From Qingshengfaniella alkalisoli (GTDB lineage Bacteria; Pseudomonadota; Alphaproteobacteria; Rhodobacterales; Rhodobacteraceae), in contig NZ_CP042262.1 in assembly GCF_007855645.1 (NCBI RefSeq), forward strand, positions 1-64,000: DNA of 64,000 nt, in the 5' to 3' direction. Both the position numbers and the translations under genes were made by a program. Under the pieces are notes generated by a model. It was given only the letters and a program-made list of their open reading frames with translations, did no database searches and was not told the origin of the DNA. Numbering within the stretch: position 1 is the first letter of the stretch; each line of letters begins with the position of its first letter. Of this stretch, positions 42,403-51,289 are shown piece after piece.

Positions 42403-43145
42403 GCCTCTCCCTCCATGCGGCCGGCCCGCGTTGGTGCCGCGTTCAATTGACCTCGCAGCCATGCCGCCTCCTCGGCCACGATGCCGTGCCCGGCGCCCGG
42501 GATAACCAGCGTCTCGACGTCCGCACCCATGTGGCTGAGCACGTCGCCGCTCTCGTTGACGCGGGCGAGCGGGATGTGCGGGTCGCGTTCGTGACAGCCG
42601 ATCAGGACGGGCACGTCCGCGAGTGATCCGTCGTAGTCGAATGTCTTGGGCCTGCGGCCATAGAGATCGTCGCGCGGCGGGCCGTCGCCCTCGCCGGTGC
42701 CTACCAAGCCGCCCGAGAGCGCGGCAACAGCATGGAAGGGTCGCGCGAGCCGGGCCGCCGCTTCCAGCGCCAGACACGCGCCCTGGCTGAACCCGGCCAG
42801 CACCACTCGCTCGGGGCCGAAGCCCGCTCGTTCCAGATCATCCAGCATCGCCGCGACGATGGATAATCCGCTCGACAGGCCGGGCTCATTGACGGCGAGC
42901 GGCGCGAGGAAGCTGTCGGGCCACCACGAGCGGCCCGCCGCCGCCGGCGCGATGACCATGATGTCGGGCAACGCGAGATGGGCATGCAGGCCCAGCATGT
43001 CCTCGGGCGAGCCGCCACGGCCATGGAGCATCACGACGGCAAGCCGCGCGCGAGAGAGCGGGGCGCCGGCCGTTGCCAGCCGCTGCCCCGCATGCGGGGC
43101 AGCGCCGCTGGTGCGGGACGGGAGCGTTGCCACCTCCGCGCTCAT
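42399..43145 (-). CDS. Carboxylesterase/phospholipase-type hydrolase (MhqD-like)
   Basis: This 248-residue alpha/beta-hydrolase has the oxyanion segment VVMLHGRGGSPEDML, the nucleophile elbow VVLAGFSQGACLAL, an acidic residue in IGCHERDPHIP and the catalytic histidine in VIPGAGHGI. In Bacillus, a carboxylesterase (MhqD) and a ring-cleaving dioxygenase (MhqO) are induced together by quinones. The same pairing occurs here, with the dioxygenase gene overlapping by 4 bp. Confidence 0.9.
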   Translation of the reverse strand: MSAEVATLPSRTSGAAPHAGQRLATAGAPLSRARLAVVMLHGRGGSPEDMLGLHAHLALPDIMVIAPAAAGRSWWPDSFLAPLAVNEPGLSSGLSIVAAMLDDLERAGFGPERVVLAGFSQGACLALEAAARLARPFHAVAALSGGLVGTGEGDGPPRDDLYGRRPKTFDYDGSLADVPVLIGCHERDPHIPLARVNESGDVLSHMGADVETLVIPGAGHGIVAEEAAWLRGQLNAAPTRAGRMEGEA

Positions 43146-44086
43146 GCCGAGCTCGGCAGCTTGATGGGCGGCAGGATGCGCTCGAGGCGGTCGCGGGCGG
43201 CCTCGTATTGCGGCGGCAGCTTCAGGGCCTCGCCCAGATGCGCCTCGTCCTCGTCCACCGCGAAGCCCGGTGGGTCGGTCGCGATCTCGAACAGCACGCC
43301 GCCCGGCGTGCGGAAGTAGATGGCGTCGAAATACTGCCGGTCGATCACGGGGGTCACGTCCATGCCGATCGCCGCGAGGCGCTCGCGCCAAGCGATCTGA
43401 TCCTCCGGCGAGGGCGCGCGGAAGGCGATGTGGTGTACCGTGCCCGCACCCGGCCGCCCGATGGACGGCGCGTCGGAGGTCATCAGGTCGACCACGCTCG
43501 CGCGCCCGCCTTCGCCGGCACGGTAGCGGACGCGGCGCTCGGTGCCGCCGGTGCCGCCGGTAGGCGCTGCTTCCTCTCCCTCGCGCACATAGCCCATTGC
43601 CTCCAGCACCCGCGCCGTCGGCTCGACATCGTGCAGCCACAGCGTGACCGAATGGAACCCCTCGTCGCGCGCACCCCCCTCGATCATCTCCACCCGCAAC
43701 CTGTCGGGATCGCGCAGCGCGATCCCGCGCTCGCCCATTCTCGTGAACGGACCCTCGAAGTCGATTGCATCGGACGCCAATGCCTCCATGCGTGCGTCGA
43801 GATCCGGCACGGCGTAGCCGTAGGCGCTCGCCATGCCCGCGCCCGTCCGGCCAGGTCCGGCGTCGACGAAGGGAAAGAAGGTAAGGATCGAGCCGGGCGC
43901 GGCGTCCTTGTCGCCGTAGTACAAATGGTAGGTGCCCGGATCGTCGAAGTTCACCGTGCGCTTGACCAGCCGCTGCTTCAGCGTGCCGACATAGAAGTCG
44001 AGGTTTGCCTGCGGCGGGCCGCTGATCGCAGTCACATGGTGGAGCCCGGGAATGATAGGGGTCGGATCGTTGTTGGTATCGCTCAT
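43142..44086 (-). CDS. Ring-cleaving dioxygenase of the glyoxalase fold (MhqO-like)
   Basis: This 314-residue protein has two vicinal-oxygen-chelate domains. Metal ligands are plausible in LHHVTAISGPPQANLDFY, TVHHIAFRAPS and the glutamate of GVLFEIATDPPGF. It belongs to the MhqO/MhqE/LinE type that opens hydroquinone rings. The ATG at 44086 has GGAGAACG before it, and the gene is first of a five-gene run ending with the antiporter. An HxlR regulator lies divergently 92 bp away and probably controls it. Confidence 0.9.
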   Translation of the reverse strand: MSDTNNDPTPIIPGLHHVTAISGPPQANLDFYVGTLKQRLVKRTVNFDDPGTYHLYYGDKDAAPGSILTFFPFVDAGPGRTGAGMASAYGYAVPDLDARMEALASDAIDFEGPFTRMGERGIALRDPDRLRVEMIEGGARDEGFHSVTLWLHDVEPTARVLEAMGYVREGEEAAPTGGTGGTERRVRYRAGEGGRASVVDLMTSDAPSIGRPGAGTVHHIAFRAPSPEDQIAWRERLAAIGMDVTPVIDRQYFDAIYFRTPGGVLFEIATDPPGFAVDEDEAHLGEALKLPPQYEAARDRLERILPPIKLPSSA

Positions 44087-44178
44087 GATCGTTCTCCGAA
44101 TTTGAGCCCGTCGCACTCGCGGGCCTCGCTTCGATGTATTAGATAGGAGTCAAGTTCCCAAACGAAAGTGGTTACCCA
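44087..44178. promoter_or_regulatory. Divergent promoter region of regulator and dioxygenase operon
   Basis: The 92 bp between the divergent starts at 44086 and 44179 must hold both promoters and the regulator's operator. Two similar heptamers, GTTCCCA and GTTACCC, appear 20 bp apart before the regulator start, but no clear dyad was identified. Confidence 0.4.
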
Positions 44179-44514
44179 ATGGAAACTACCCCTGACGATA
44201 CCCCCTCCGAAAAGTCCTCTCCCGCGGGTTGTCCGTCCGACGCGGTGCTGCGCCTGCTTTGGGGCCAGTGGAAGACGCATGTCATTTACATCCTGGGCGC
44301 GCACGGGCCACAGCGCTTCGGTGCCTTGCGGCGCACGATTGCCGGCATCTCGCCCAAGGTGCTGACCCAACGCCTGCGTGAGCTGGAAGCGGACGGTCTT
44401 GTGTGGCGCGAGCAAGCCCCAACTATTCCGCCCGAGGTGACTTACGGCCTGACGGAACTCGGACGGCAGATCCACGGCGTCCTGCAAGGGTTCGATGCGA
44501 TCGCATCGCGCTGA
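44179..44514 (+). CDS. HxlR-family (MarR-like) redox-type transcriptional regulator
   Basis: This 111-residue winged-helix regulator has the HxlR pattern WGQWKTHVIYILGAHGPQRF, then ISPKVLTQRLRELEADGLV and YGLTELGRQI. A single N-terminal cysteine, C18 in AGCPSDAVLR, occupies the position of the redox-sensing cysteine in YodB, QorR and similar proteins. The neighbours are quinone- and electrophile-handling enzymes. It is therefore likely to be a thiol-based repressor relieved by quinones or aldehydes, which is inference. Confidence 0.9.
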   Translation: METTPDDTPSEKSSPAGCPSDAVLRLLWGQWKTHVIYILGAHGPQRFGALRRTIAGISPKVLTQRLRELEADGLVWREQAPTIPPEVTYGLTELGRQIHGVLQGFDAIASR

Positions 44515-44551
44515 TCGCCGGTCTTTCCTGTCACCGGGTCCCCGCATCCGA

Positions 44552-45511
44552 TCAACCGCGGACGGGTCGCGCTACGCCCGGCTTCTGCAGTCCGCAATCG
44601 AGAGCCTCACGATCCCAGCCGGCCGTGTCGGCGGCGGCGGCGTAGCTGCTTTGCAGGAATGCCATGAGCGTGGCAGCGGGATCGGCGCTTGTCCGTACCG
44701 CTTCGTAGGGGAGTAGAAATTCCCCGAGCCCGTCGTCCCAGTACGCGCCGTCAGGCTCGACGGGCCGATCCGAGAAATCGTCCGGCACGGGGTATGCGTA
44801 GGAGTAGAACATCGGTTCCCCCGCCCCGCCATTGCCCGGCCAGAAGCCCGCCGAGGAGACCTCGTGATCGTAGGCTTCGTGCGTCACCGCGTCGGGCAGG
44901 TTCGGGATGCCGCCGGGATGGAGCGATGCCTTGCGGCCGGAGAAGCGGGTGACGGCGAGGTCGAACGAGCCCCAGAACAAATGCACCGGCGAGACTTTGC
45001 CAACGAACGCCGTACGGAAACGCTCGAACACCGGCACGATGCGCAGCAGGGCGCCGTGATAGCGCCGCACGGCATCCGCGTCCCAGGGCCGCTCGCCCGT
45101 GTCCTGCATGAATGGCACGGCCTCCGGCAACTCGTTGGGGGCGCCATGGATGGAGAACCGACCGCCGACCGCCTCCACGATTGCGCGCGTGCGCTCGTGG
45201 AAGCGCGCGACGCTCGCGGGCTCCAGGGCGAAGCTCTCCCGCGCCCCGCCATCCGCCTCGGCGACGAGCCGCCCGTCGACGAAATCGAACGTAAGCGTCA
45301 GGCACCCGCCCGCCCCGTGAATCGGTCCGGTCGTAAGGCCGCGCGGGGTGACGTAGAGCGTGGCGTGCCAGGAATGGTTGACCCATGGGGTCTGCGACAG
45401 CCGCATCTTTCCGACGATCTGGGCGTAGAGGTGCAGCGCGGTACAGGTCTCGGCCCAATCGGCATAGGGCAGCGTCGGCCAATCGGTCATATCGTAGGTG
45501 CTTTCGGTCAT
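44552..45511 (-). CDS. DUF5996-family protein
   Basis: This 319-residue protein matches DUF5996, a conserved family without known activity. Features are WPTLPYADWAETCTALHLY at the N-terminus, PWVNHSWHATLYVTPRG, HLFWGSFDLAVTRFSGR and FWPGNGGAGEPMFYSYAYP. It has no membrane segment or signal peptide. Its start overlaps the GST stop (ATGA), and it ends 37 bp from the convergent HxlR gene. The repeated association with detoxification genes here suggests a stress role. Confidence 0.88.
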   Translation of the reverse strand: MTESTYDMTDWPTLPYADWAETCTALHLYAQIVGKMRLSQTPWVNHSWHATLYVTPRGLTTGPIHGAGGCLTLTFDFVDGRLVAEADGGARESFALEPASVARFHERTRAIVEAVGGRFSIHGAPNELPEAVPFMQDTGERPWDADAVRRYHGALLRIVPVFERFRTAFVGKVSPVHLFWGSFDLAVTRFSGRKASLHPGGIPNLPDAVTHEAYDHEVSSAGFWPGNGGAGEPMFYSYAYPVPDDFSDRPVEPDGAYWDDGLGEFLLPYEAVRTSADPAATLMAFLQSSYAAAADTAGWDREALDCGLQKPGVARPVRG

Positions 45512-46134
45512 CCGACCGGCTCCATGTTTTGACGCTTCAGCGCAACACGCACGCCCTCGTCTGCCTCCATGCGCGCGCGATGCGCCTTCAGCGCCGGGTA
45601 GTCCTCGATCGACAGGGGCGTCTGCTCGAGCCAGCGCGTCAGAACGTAAAGGAATGTGTCGGCGAAGGAGCGCTGGCCGAGATACCATTCACCGCCGTTG
45701 TCGCTCAGGGCACCATTCATCCGCTCGTAATGGCTGGCGAGGGTCTTGTAGGTCTTGCGCTTGACCTCCTCCTGTGCCGCCGCGCTCTCGGCGAGGTTCT
45801 TCGGTGCGAAGTGGCCGCCATAGGCCGCATGGACTTCCGAGGTCATGTAGGACAATGCCTCGGCCTCCTTGCGACCGAGCCGGGTGTCGCGCGCGTATCC
45901 CTCCTTGCCGTGCGCCGCACCGAGCCAGGCGAGGATCGCCGCCGCCTCGGTCAGCACATCGCCGTCGTCAAAGCGCAGGGCGGGCACCTTGCCCTTGGGA
46001 TTGATGGCAAGATAGTCCTCGTTCTTATGATCGCCGTAGGCCATGTTGTGGACTTCGACCGGCGCGTCGAGCCAGGCTACGGCTATGTTCGGCGAGAGCG
46101 AGCAGGTTCCGGGCATCGTGTATAGCGTCGTCAT
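45508..46134 (-). CDS. Glutathione S-transferase
   Basis: This 208-residue protein has the thioredoxin-like N-terminal domain with the beta-class motif MPGTCSLSPNIA, whose cysteine is the usual catalytic residue, and NPKGKVPALRFDDGDVLTE around the cis-proline. The helical C-terminal domain contains WYLGQRSFADTFLYVLTRW. It conjugates or reduces electrophiles with glutathione. It is the middle gene of a three-gene run with the FMN reductase and DUF5996 genes. Confidence 0.93.
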   Translation of the reverse strand: MTTLYTMPGTCSLSPNIAVAWLDAPVEVHNMAYGDHKNEDYLAINPKGKVPALRFDDGDVLTEAAAILAWLGAAHGKEGYARDTRLGRKEAEALSYMTSEVHAAYGGHFAPKNLAESAAAQEEVKRKTYKTLASHYERMNGALSDNGGEWYLGQRSFADTFLYVLTRWLEQTPLSIEDYPALKAHRARMEADEGVRVALKRQNMEPVG

Positions 46135-46201
46135 CGGTGGGTCTCCCTATCTGGTCGGCGGGGTCGCGCTTGCCGCAAGAATACGTCGCGACAGCAGCCG
46201 A

Positions 46202-46762
46202 TCAACCGGACTGAGCGCCCGCGAAGGCCGCGAAGCCGGCGAGAAAGGTCTTCAGCCGGTCGCGCATCTGCTCATTCGTCATGCGGCCCTGATCGTCGAA
46301 CACGCTACCCGCCCGAGCCACCATCAGCCGCCCCTCGTGCCAAGGGCGCGCGCCCAGCGTCCGCAGCACGCTCAGCCAGGCATCTTGGGACAGGATCGTC
46401 CCGAACCCGCCAGGCGACGCTCCCAGCACCGCCACCGGCTTTCCGCCGAAGACGCGGCCGATGTCCGTCGCCGGCCGGCTCGCCCAGTCGATTGCATTCT
46501 TGAACACGCCCGGAATTGAGTTGTTATATTCCGGTGTGAAGAGCAACAGGCCGTCGGCGTTTGCAATCTGCTGCTTCAATTCTGCGACGGCAGCCGGCAG
46601 TCCCGAAGCCGCCTCTTCGTCGCCGTTATAGAGCGGAATGCCCGCGATGCTGCCCTCGATGAGCCTGGCGCCTTCGGGCATCAGTTCCTGCGCCGCGCGC
46701 AGGAGGGCGCTGTTGTAGGAAGCCTGTCGCAGACTTCCCGATACTCCGACAATCTGGCTCAT
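46202..46762 (-). CDS. NAD(P)H-dependent FMN reductase (ChrR/azoreductase-like)
   Basis: This 186-residue flavodoxin-fold enzyme has the FMN-phosphate loop GVSGSLRQASYNSALLR and the LLLFTPEYNNSIPGVFKNAI signature, followed by GKPVAVLGASPGGFGT. Close families (ChrR, YieF, QR2-like) reduce quinones by two electrons, preventing semiquinone formation. It is first of the run that includes GST and DUF5996, with GCGAGG in the ribosome-binding area. Confidence 0.92.
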   Translation of the reverse strand: MSQIVGVSGSLRQASYNSALLRAAQELMPEGARLIEGSIAGIPLYNGDEEAASGLPAAVAELKQQIANADGLLLFTPEYNNSIPGVFKNAIDWASRPATDIGRVFGGKPVAVLGASPGGFGTILSQDAWLSVLRTLGARPWHEGRLMVARAGSVFDDQGRMTNEQMRDRLKTFLAGFAAFAGAQSG

Positions 46763-47077
46763 GTCTCGCTTCCTCGCACCTGCATTTCCCTGTCGTGGTC
46801 CGGCCTATTGCCCACGACACTACAAACTTGGCACGCTTGGTCCCACATATTTTTCACCGCTGATACGAGGAATTCCATAACTGGCCGACGTGCCCAAATC
46901 GCCGTCATCGATCAGTGGGCTCGTTGGCACTGCAGAGTCCGGCGAGTGGACCGACGCCCCCAGGCTGCTGGCGTGGCGGTGTAGCCTATCGAAACAAGCA
47001 GTCATTCCAGCAGCTGCGGCGAACGGCGGGAAAGTCCGGATACTGTTGAAGAAGTCGGCGTTCGAAGCGTTCTGACT
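46763..47077. other. Gene-free spacer upstream of the detoxification genes
   Basis: About 315 bp that must contain the promoter of the FMN reductase gene. Short open frames on both strands have no recognisable content. Confidence 0.45.
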
Positions 47078-47511
47078 GGCTCTGTCGCATTTTTCATCCG
47101 GAGTGAAGTCGAGCGATCCAGTGGACGGATTTATGCTGCGAGGTCAGCAAAGACGCGGAAAGGGCAATCACCCGCGTTGCCGACCTGGCCCTTGCGGATC
47201 ATATGGGCGGCCTCGATCCCTTTGAGCGTCGCCTGAGCAGCCTCAAAAGATTTGAACCCGAGCATCAGGCGCGTGATCCGTTTGATGAAGCGGTGATCCT
47301 GCTCGATGATATTATTCAGGAACTTGACCTGCAGGATGTCGACCAGCGGGGCTGAGACCGTGATCTTGTGAACCACATTGGTCGCCAGCAACCCCGCAAG
47401 ATTGGCGCCGCTCTTGTCGATGACGACCTTCTCGGGTGGGCCGTTCGCTTCGATGCCACGTCTGAAGAAGCGCCGGGCTGCGGCGGCATCCAGAACCTCA
47501 CAGCTTGGCAA
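47078..47511 (-). pseudogene. IS6-family transposase C-terminal half with its terminal repeat
   Basis: The left end has GGCTCTGTCGCA (47078-47089), an IS6-type terminus. The minus strand encodes the DDE core from EKVVIDKSGANLAGLLA to FLNNIIEQDHRFIKRITR and the tail QVGNAGDCPFRVF. The N-terminal half is missing beyond about 47500. A second remnant of the same type is at 50666-51114. Confidence 0.7.
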
Positions 47512-47731
47512 TATCCTCCGAACTGCATACGACTCTCGCTGAGAACATGACCATGGGTACCCTCTTCACCACGGTGTCAAGCACACGCGGTTACCGCTTG
47601 CGGCAGCCGTCTGACGCAATGCGATCTTCCGTCCAGACCGGTTGAAATTCTACGACTTTCCGAAGTGGAAGGCTGAATCTTCCTTTGGTCGGTAGAGCCA
47701 TGATGTAGGTTCGTTGCCGTTGCCAAACGTG
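47512..47731. other. Spacer after the IS6 remnant
   Basis: About 220 bp with no supported gene between the broken IS6 element and the SDR gene. Confidence 0.4.
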
Positions 47732-48484
47732 TCAGATCGTCGTGTATCCGCCATCCACGAGATAGTAGCTGCCGCTGACGAATGATGCATCGTCGGACAA
47801 CAGGAAGCGTACCACCTTGGCTACCTCTTCAGCTTTTCCGAGACGACCGAGCGGATGACGCGCCACCAGTTCCGCACGGACCTCCTCGGACAGGTTGTCC
47901 AGAAGCGGCGTGGCAATATAAGCTGGACCAACGCAATTGATGCGCAGCCCTTTCGGTCCGTATTCTGCTGCTGCGTTTTTCGTCAGCCCAACCACGCCAT
48001 GCTTCGCCGCCGTGTAGGCACTATTGCCGATCGCGGCAACTGAGCCGTGGATTGAGGCCATGTTGACGATAGCGCATTCGGCAGCACCGGCATCCAACAT
48101 GGCAGGAATCTGATACCGCATTGCATAGAGAACGCCGTTGAGATTAATATCGATCACTCGATCCCAATTCTCAATGTCGACCTCGCCGGTAGGTGCTGCA
48201 TTTCCCCCGATGCCGGCATTGTTCACCGCGTAATTCAACTTGCCGTAGGTGCGGAGTGCGAAGGCAACGGCTTTCTCGTTATCGTCAGGCGAGGCACTGT
48301 CGGCTTTAAAGGGAATAGCGGTGCCCTCTTTGGCTGCAATCTCGTCTGCCACTCTTTGAGCACCAGCTTCATCAATGTCAGCGAGAACAACGCGAACTCC
48401 GAGACCAGCCAATTCCTTCGAAATGGCTTCGCCGATGCCGGACCCAGCACCAGTGACCAAGGCAACTTTATTATCGAATGACAT
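47732..48484 (-). CDS. SDR-family oxidoreductase
   Basis: This 250-residue classical short-chain dehydrogenase has the coenzyme motif VTGAGSGIGEAISKELA, an aspartate after beta-strand 2 (VVLADIDEA) that favours NAD over NADP, NNAGIGG, and the catalytic Ser in VNMASIHGSVAA with YTAAK. The C-terminal SGSYYLVDGGYTTI is typical of 3-oxoacyl-reductase-like members. It is divergent from the SLC13 permease gene across 285 bp. The substrate is unknown. Confidence 0.92.
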   Translation of the reverse strand: MSFDNKVALVTGAGSGIGEAISKELAGLGVRVVLADIDEAGAQRVADEIAAKEGTAIPFKADSASPDDNEKAVAFALRTYGKLNYAVNNAGIGGNAAPTGEVDIENWDRVIDINLNGVLYAMRYQIPAMLDAGAAECAIVNMASIHGSVAAIGNSAYTAAKHGVVGLTKNAAAEYGPKGLRINCVGPAYIATPLLDNLSEEVRAELVARHPLGRLGKAEEVAKVVRFLLSDDASFVSGSYYLVDGGYTTI

Positions 48485-48769
48485 GATTGGTACATTCCTC
48501 TTGGGTTCTGCTTAAATCGATTGCGGCTTGCTCGCTTGCCACCTGAACGGACTATTCTCATTAGTGAAACCGTACACTCGGCGACGGGCCATTGGAAGAG
48601 CGTCACACCGACACAGCGCACATATGGGAGCATTGACAGTTTCGACTTCAAGGCTATTCCTTTGCTAAACAAACAAGATCCTGGGCATAGAACTTGCCGA
48701 TGTTGTCACACAACTGTTGCCCGCCTGAACGCAGGCCTAAAGGGTTGCTAGTTCATAAGGTGGATACTC

Positions 48770-50629
48770 ATGAGCACCGACCAGATCCTGATTTCCTGTA
48801 TTCTGGTCGCCACGATGGGGCTGTTTCTATGGGGTCGGTTTCGCCACGACATTGTGGCTCTGGCTGCGCTGATGGCCTGTGTGATAGCAGGCCTGGTCCC
48901 GGCGGCCGATGCCTTTGCAGGTTTCGGCCATCCAGCGGTAATCACGGTGGCATGTGTGCTTATCCTCAGCCGGGCGTTGCAGCATACGGGTGCCGTGGAT
49001 TGGCTGGCGCGCAGCGTGCTGCCGCGCGATGCGGGGCGATTGGGAAGTATGGTCGCGCTGATGGCGCTTAGCGTGGCGTTGTCGGGGTTCATGAACAATG
49101 TGGGCGCAATGGCGCTCCTGATGCCAATCGCGGTGCAGGTGTCGGAACGGTTGGATCTGGCGCCTGGCCAGGTGCTTATGCCATTGGCTTTTGGCACCAT
49201 TCTCGGCGGAATGACTACGCTGATCGGCACGCCACCCAACCTGATCGTCTCGGGCTTTCGCGCCGAAGCGGGGCTTGGCCATTTTGCGATATTCGACTTT
49301 GCGCCTGTCGGGGTTGCCGTGGCGACCGTGGGGGTGATCTTTATCGCCATGGTTGGCTGGCGGCTGGTTCCCGAGCGAAAATCTGCAACAGATGCAGGTT
49401 TCGACACGGGCGCCTATTTCACGGAACTGCGCGTACCCGAAACCAGCAAGGCCGTTGGTCTAACCCTGCGAGCATTCGAACGCGAGATCGAAGACAGCAA
49501 TGTACAGATCGTCGGTCTCATTCGTAACGATGTTCATTTGACCGCACCACATGGCGGGCGACGTATCCGGGCGGATGACATTCTTGTGCTAGAAGCAGAA
49601 GTCGATGCATTGGCAGAGGCGCTTTCCGTGTTCGACATCAGGCTGGAGCAGTCGGTTATTGCGCCTGCCGAGGAAGGCCAAAATGAAGCCTCCGGTAAAA
49701 CCGCAGAGGAAGCGGATGGCGTGCATGATATGGTCTCCGATGATGACGCCGGTCCACAACGCAAGGACAACAGAGACATTGTGCTTCGCGAACTGGCCGT
49801 GCTTCCGGGGTCAAGCATTGTCGGGCGCTCGGCCAAGGAGATGCATCTGCGCGCGCGCTACGGGCTGAACCTGCTTGCCGTATCGCGCGAAGGACGTCCA
49901 CCAAGATCGGGTTTGCGCATGGTCAAGCTGAAATCCGGTGACCTGCTTTTGGTTCAAGGCCCAGCAGATGCAGTGGCTGAGTTCATTGACGATACGGGCT
50001 GCGTGCCCTTGGGCGCACGCGATTTGCGTATCCCGAACAAGCGCATGGCGATCATCGCAACCGCAATCATGCTGGGCGCGATCGCACTGGTGACACTGGG
50101 GTTGCTCCCGGCAGCTGCAGCCTTCGCGCTCGGTGTTCTGGCTTCGATGGTGTCGCGCACGATACCCCTGCGACAAGTCTACACGTCCGTCGATTGGCCA
50201 GTAATCGTCTTGCTGGCGGCGCTGATCCCGGTTGCGGGTGCGATGCAAAGTACAGGTGCCGCCGAAATGCTGGCGAGGTTTCTAGTCAACACGGTCGCTC
50301 AGGGCAATGCAGTTGCGGCGTTGGTTGTGGTTCTGGTCACCACCATGTTCCTGTCGGACGTGATGAATAACGCCGCCACCGCCGCCGTATTGTGCCCCAT
50401 AGCGCTCGGCATCTCTGCGACATTGAGTGTCAACCCTGACAGCTTCCTGATGGCTGTCGCAATCGGAGCCTCCTGCGCGTTCCTGACTCCGATTGGCCAT
50501 CAGAACAATACGTTGATCTTGGGACCGGGCGGGTTCCGCTTTGGCGACTACTGGAAACTCGGCCTGCCACTGGAAATGCTTGTCGTCGTCATTAGCGTGC
50601 CGTTGCTGCTGTTCGTTTGGCCGTTGTGA
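48770..50629 (+). CDS. SLC13-family permease with two central TrkA-C domains
   Basis: This 619-residue transporter is of the divalent-anion symporter type. Two membrane halves have GFMNNVGAMALLMPIAVQV with TTLIGTPPNLIVSGF, and FLSDVMNNAATAAVLCPIA with LTPIGHQNNTLILGPGG. Between them are two RCK-C (TrkA-C) domains near residues 210-290 and 330-410, separated by an acidic linker. Such proteins import sulfate or dicarboxylates; the ligand is unknown. AAGGTGG precedes the ATG. Confidence 0.9.
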   Translation: MSTDQILISCILVATMGLFLWGRFRHDIVALAALMACVIAGLVPAADAFAGFGHPAVITVACVLILSRALQHTGAVDWLARSVLPRDAGRLGSMVALMALSVALSGFMNNVGAMALLMPIAVQVSERLDLAPGQVLMPLAFGTILGGMTTLIGTPPNLIVSGFRAEAGLGHFAIFDFAPVGVAVATVGVIFIAMVGWRLVPERKSATDAGFDTGAYFTELRVPETSKAVGLTLRAFEREIEDSNVQIVGLIRNDVHLTAPHGGRRIRADDILVLEAEVDALAEALSVFDIRLEQSVIAPAEEGQNEASGKTAEEADGVHDMVSDDDAGPQRKDNRDIVLRELAVLPGSSIVGRSAKEMHLRARYGLNLLAVSREGRPPRSGLRMVKLKSGDLLLVQGPADAVAEFIDDTGCVPLGARDLRIPNKRMAIIATAIMLGAIALVTLGLLPAAAAFALGVLASMVSRTIPLRQVYTSVDWPVIVLLAALIPVAGAMQSTGAAEMLARFLVNTVAQGNAVAALVVVLVTTMFLSDVMNNAATAAVLCPIALGISATLSVNPDSFLMAVAIGASCAFLTPIGHQNNTLILGPGGFRFGDYWKLGLPLEMLVVVISVPLLLFVWPL

Positions 50630-50665
50630 TATTTCGAGGAAACGAGCGTCGCAATGAACGATATC

Positions 50666-50995
50666 GGCTCTGTCGCAAAGTTTGGCGGATCGTGAATACA
50701 CGCGGGCCTCTGGGCACACCTATCCTGCGCGGTTGGTGAATATGCGGAACGGACAATCACCCGCATTGCCGACCTGGCGCTTACGGATCATGTGAGCCGT
50801 TTCGATCCCAGCGAGCGTCGCCCGTGCTGTTGTGAAGGATTTGAACCCGAGCATCAGGCGCGTGATCCGCTTGATGAAGCGGTGATCCTGTTCGACGATG
50901 TTGTTCGGTCCACAGCAGATGCCCAATAGACTCAGCCGACCGCAACCATCAAAATGCTGCGGGCGCGATCACAAGCCGTTCCTTGCGACAGAGCC
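50666..50995 (-). mobile_element. Deleted IS6-family element keeping both terminal repeats
   Basis: The 330-bp unit is bounded by GGCTCTGTCGCAAAG (50666-50680) and CCTTGCGACAGAGCC (50981-50995), inverted copies of the IS6 end. Inside, only the C-terminal transposase part is left (NNIVEQDHRFIKRITRLMLG to GNAGDCPFRIF). It therefore looks like a non-autonomous, MITE-like derivative that a related transposase could still mobilise. It is inserted in the N-terminal part of another IS6 transposase gene. Confidence 0.6.
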
Positions 50996-51114
50996 CTCGG
51001 CAAGCATATCCCGTACGTCCCGGCACGAAGCGGGTAGCGGCGGTACCACCGCACCGCCAGCAAGATAACATCGCGCGGAAACCGGTGTCGCTTGAACGGA
51101 TTGCGCCAGGACAT
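50996..51114 (-). pseudogene. IS6-family transposase N-terminal fragment
   Basis: From 51114 the minus strand encodes MSWRNPFKRHRFPRDVILLA and VRWYRRYPL. After a frameshift it reads CRDVRDMLAE, at which point the deleted IS6 element begins. This is the normal start of an IS6 transposase. The rest of this copy is not present. Confidence 0.65.
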
Positions 51115-51289
51115 TGCTCACTCCTCAGCTTGGGGCAGTAATGTCTCTGACATCTCGATGGTTAACGCAACGGACCCGGCCAATGCGAAGCATCGGCCGC
51201 TTTGGCTTAGGGAAGACCGCTCTTGGAACGAGCGGACACTGAGCCGACGAGGCTTCAGCGTCCTGTCTTCGGCGACGTGAACGCTTGGG

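Noticed and set aside
43073-44146. 357-codon plus-strand frame opposite the dioxygenase gene
   Set aside because: The minus strand carries a complete glyoxalase-fold dioxygenase with proper overlaps to its neighbours; the antisense frame has no known motif.
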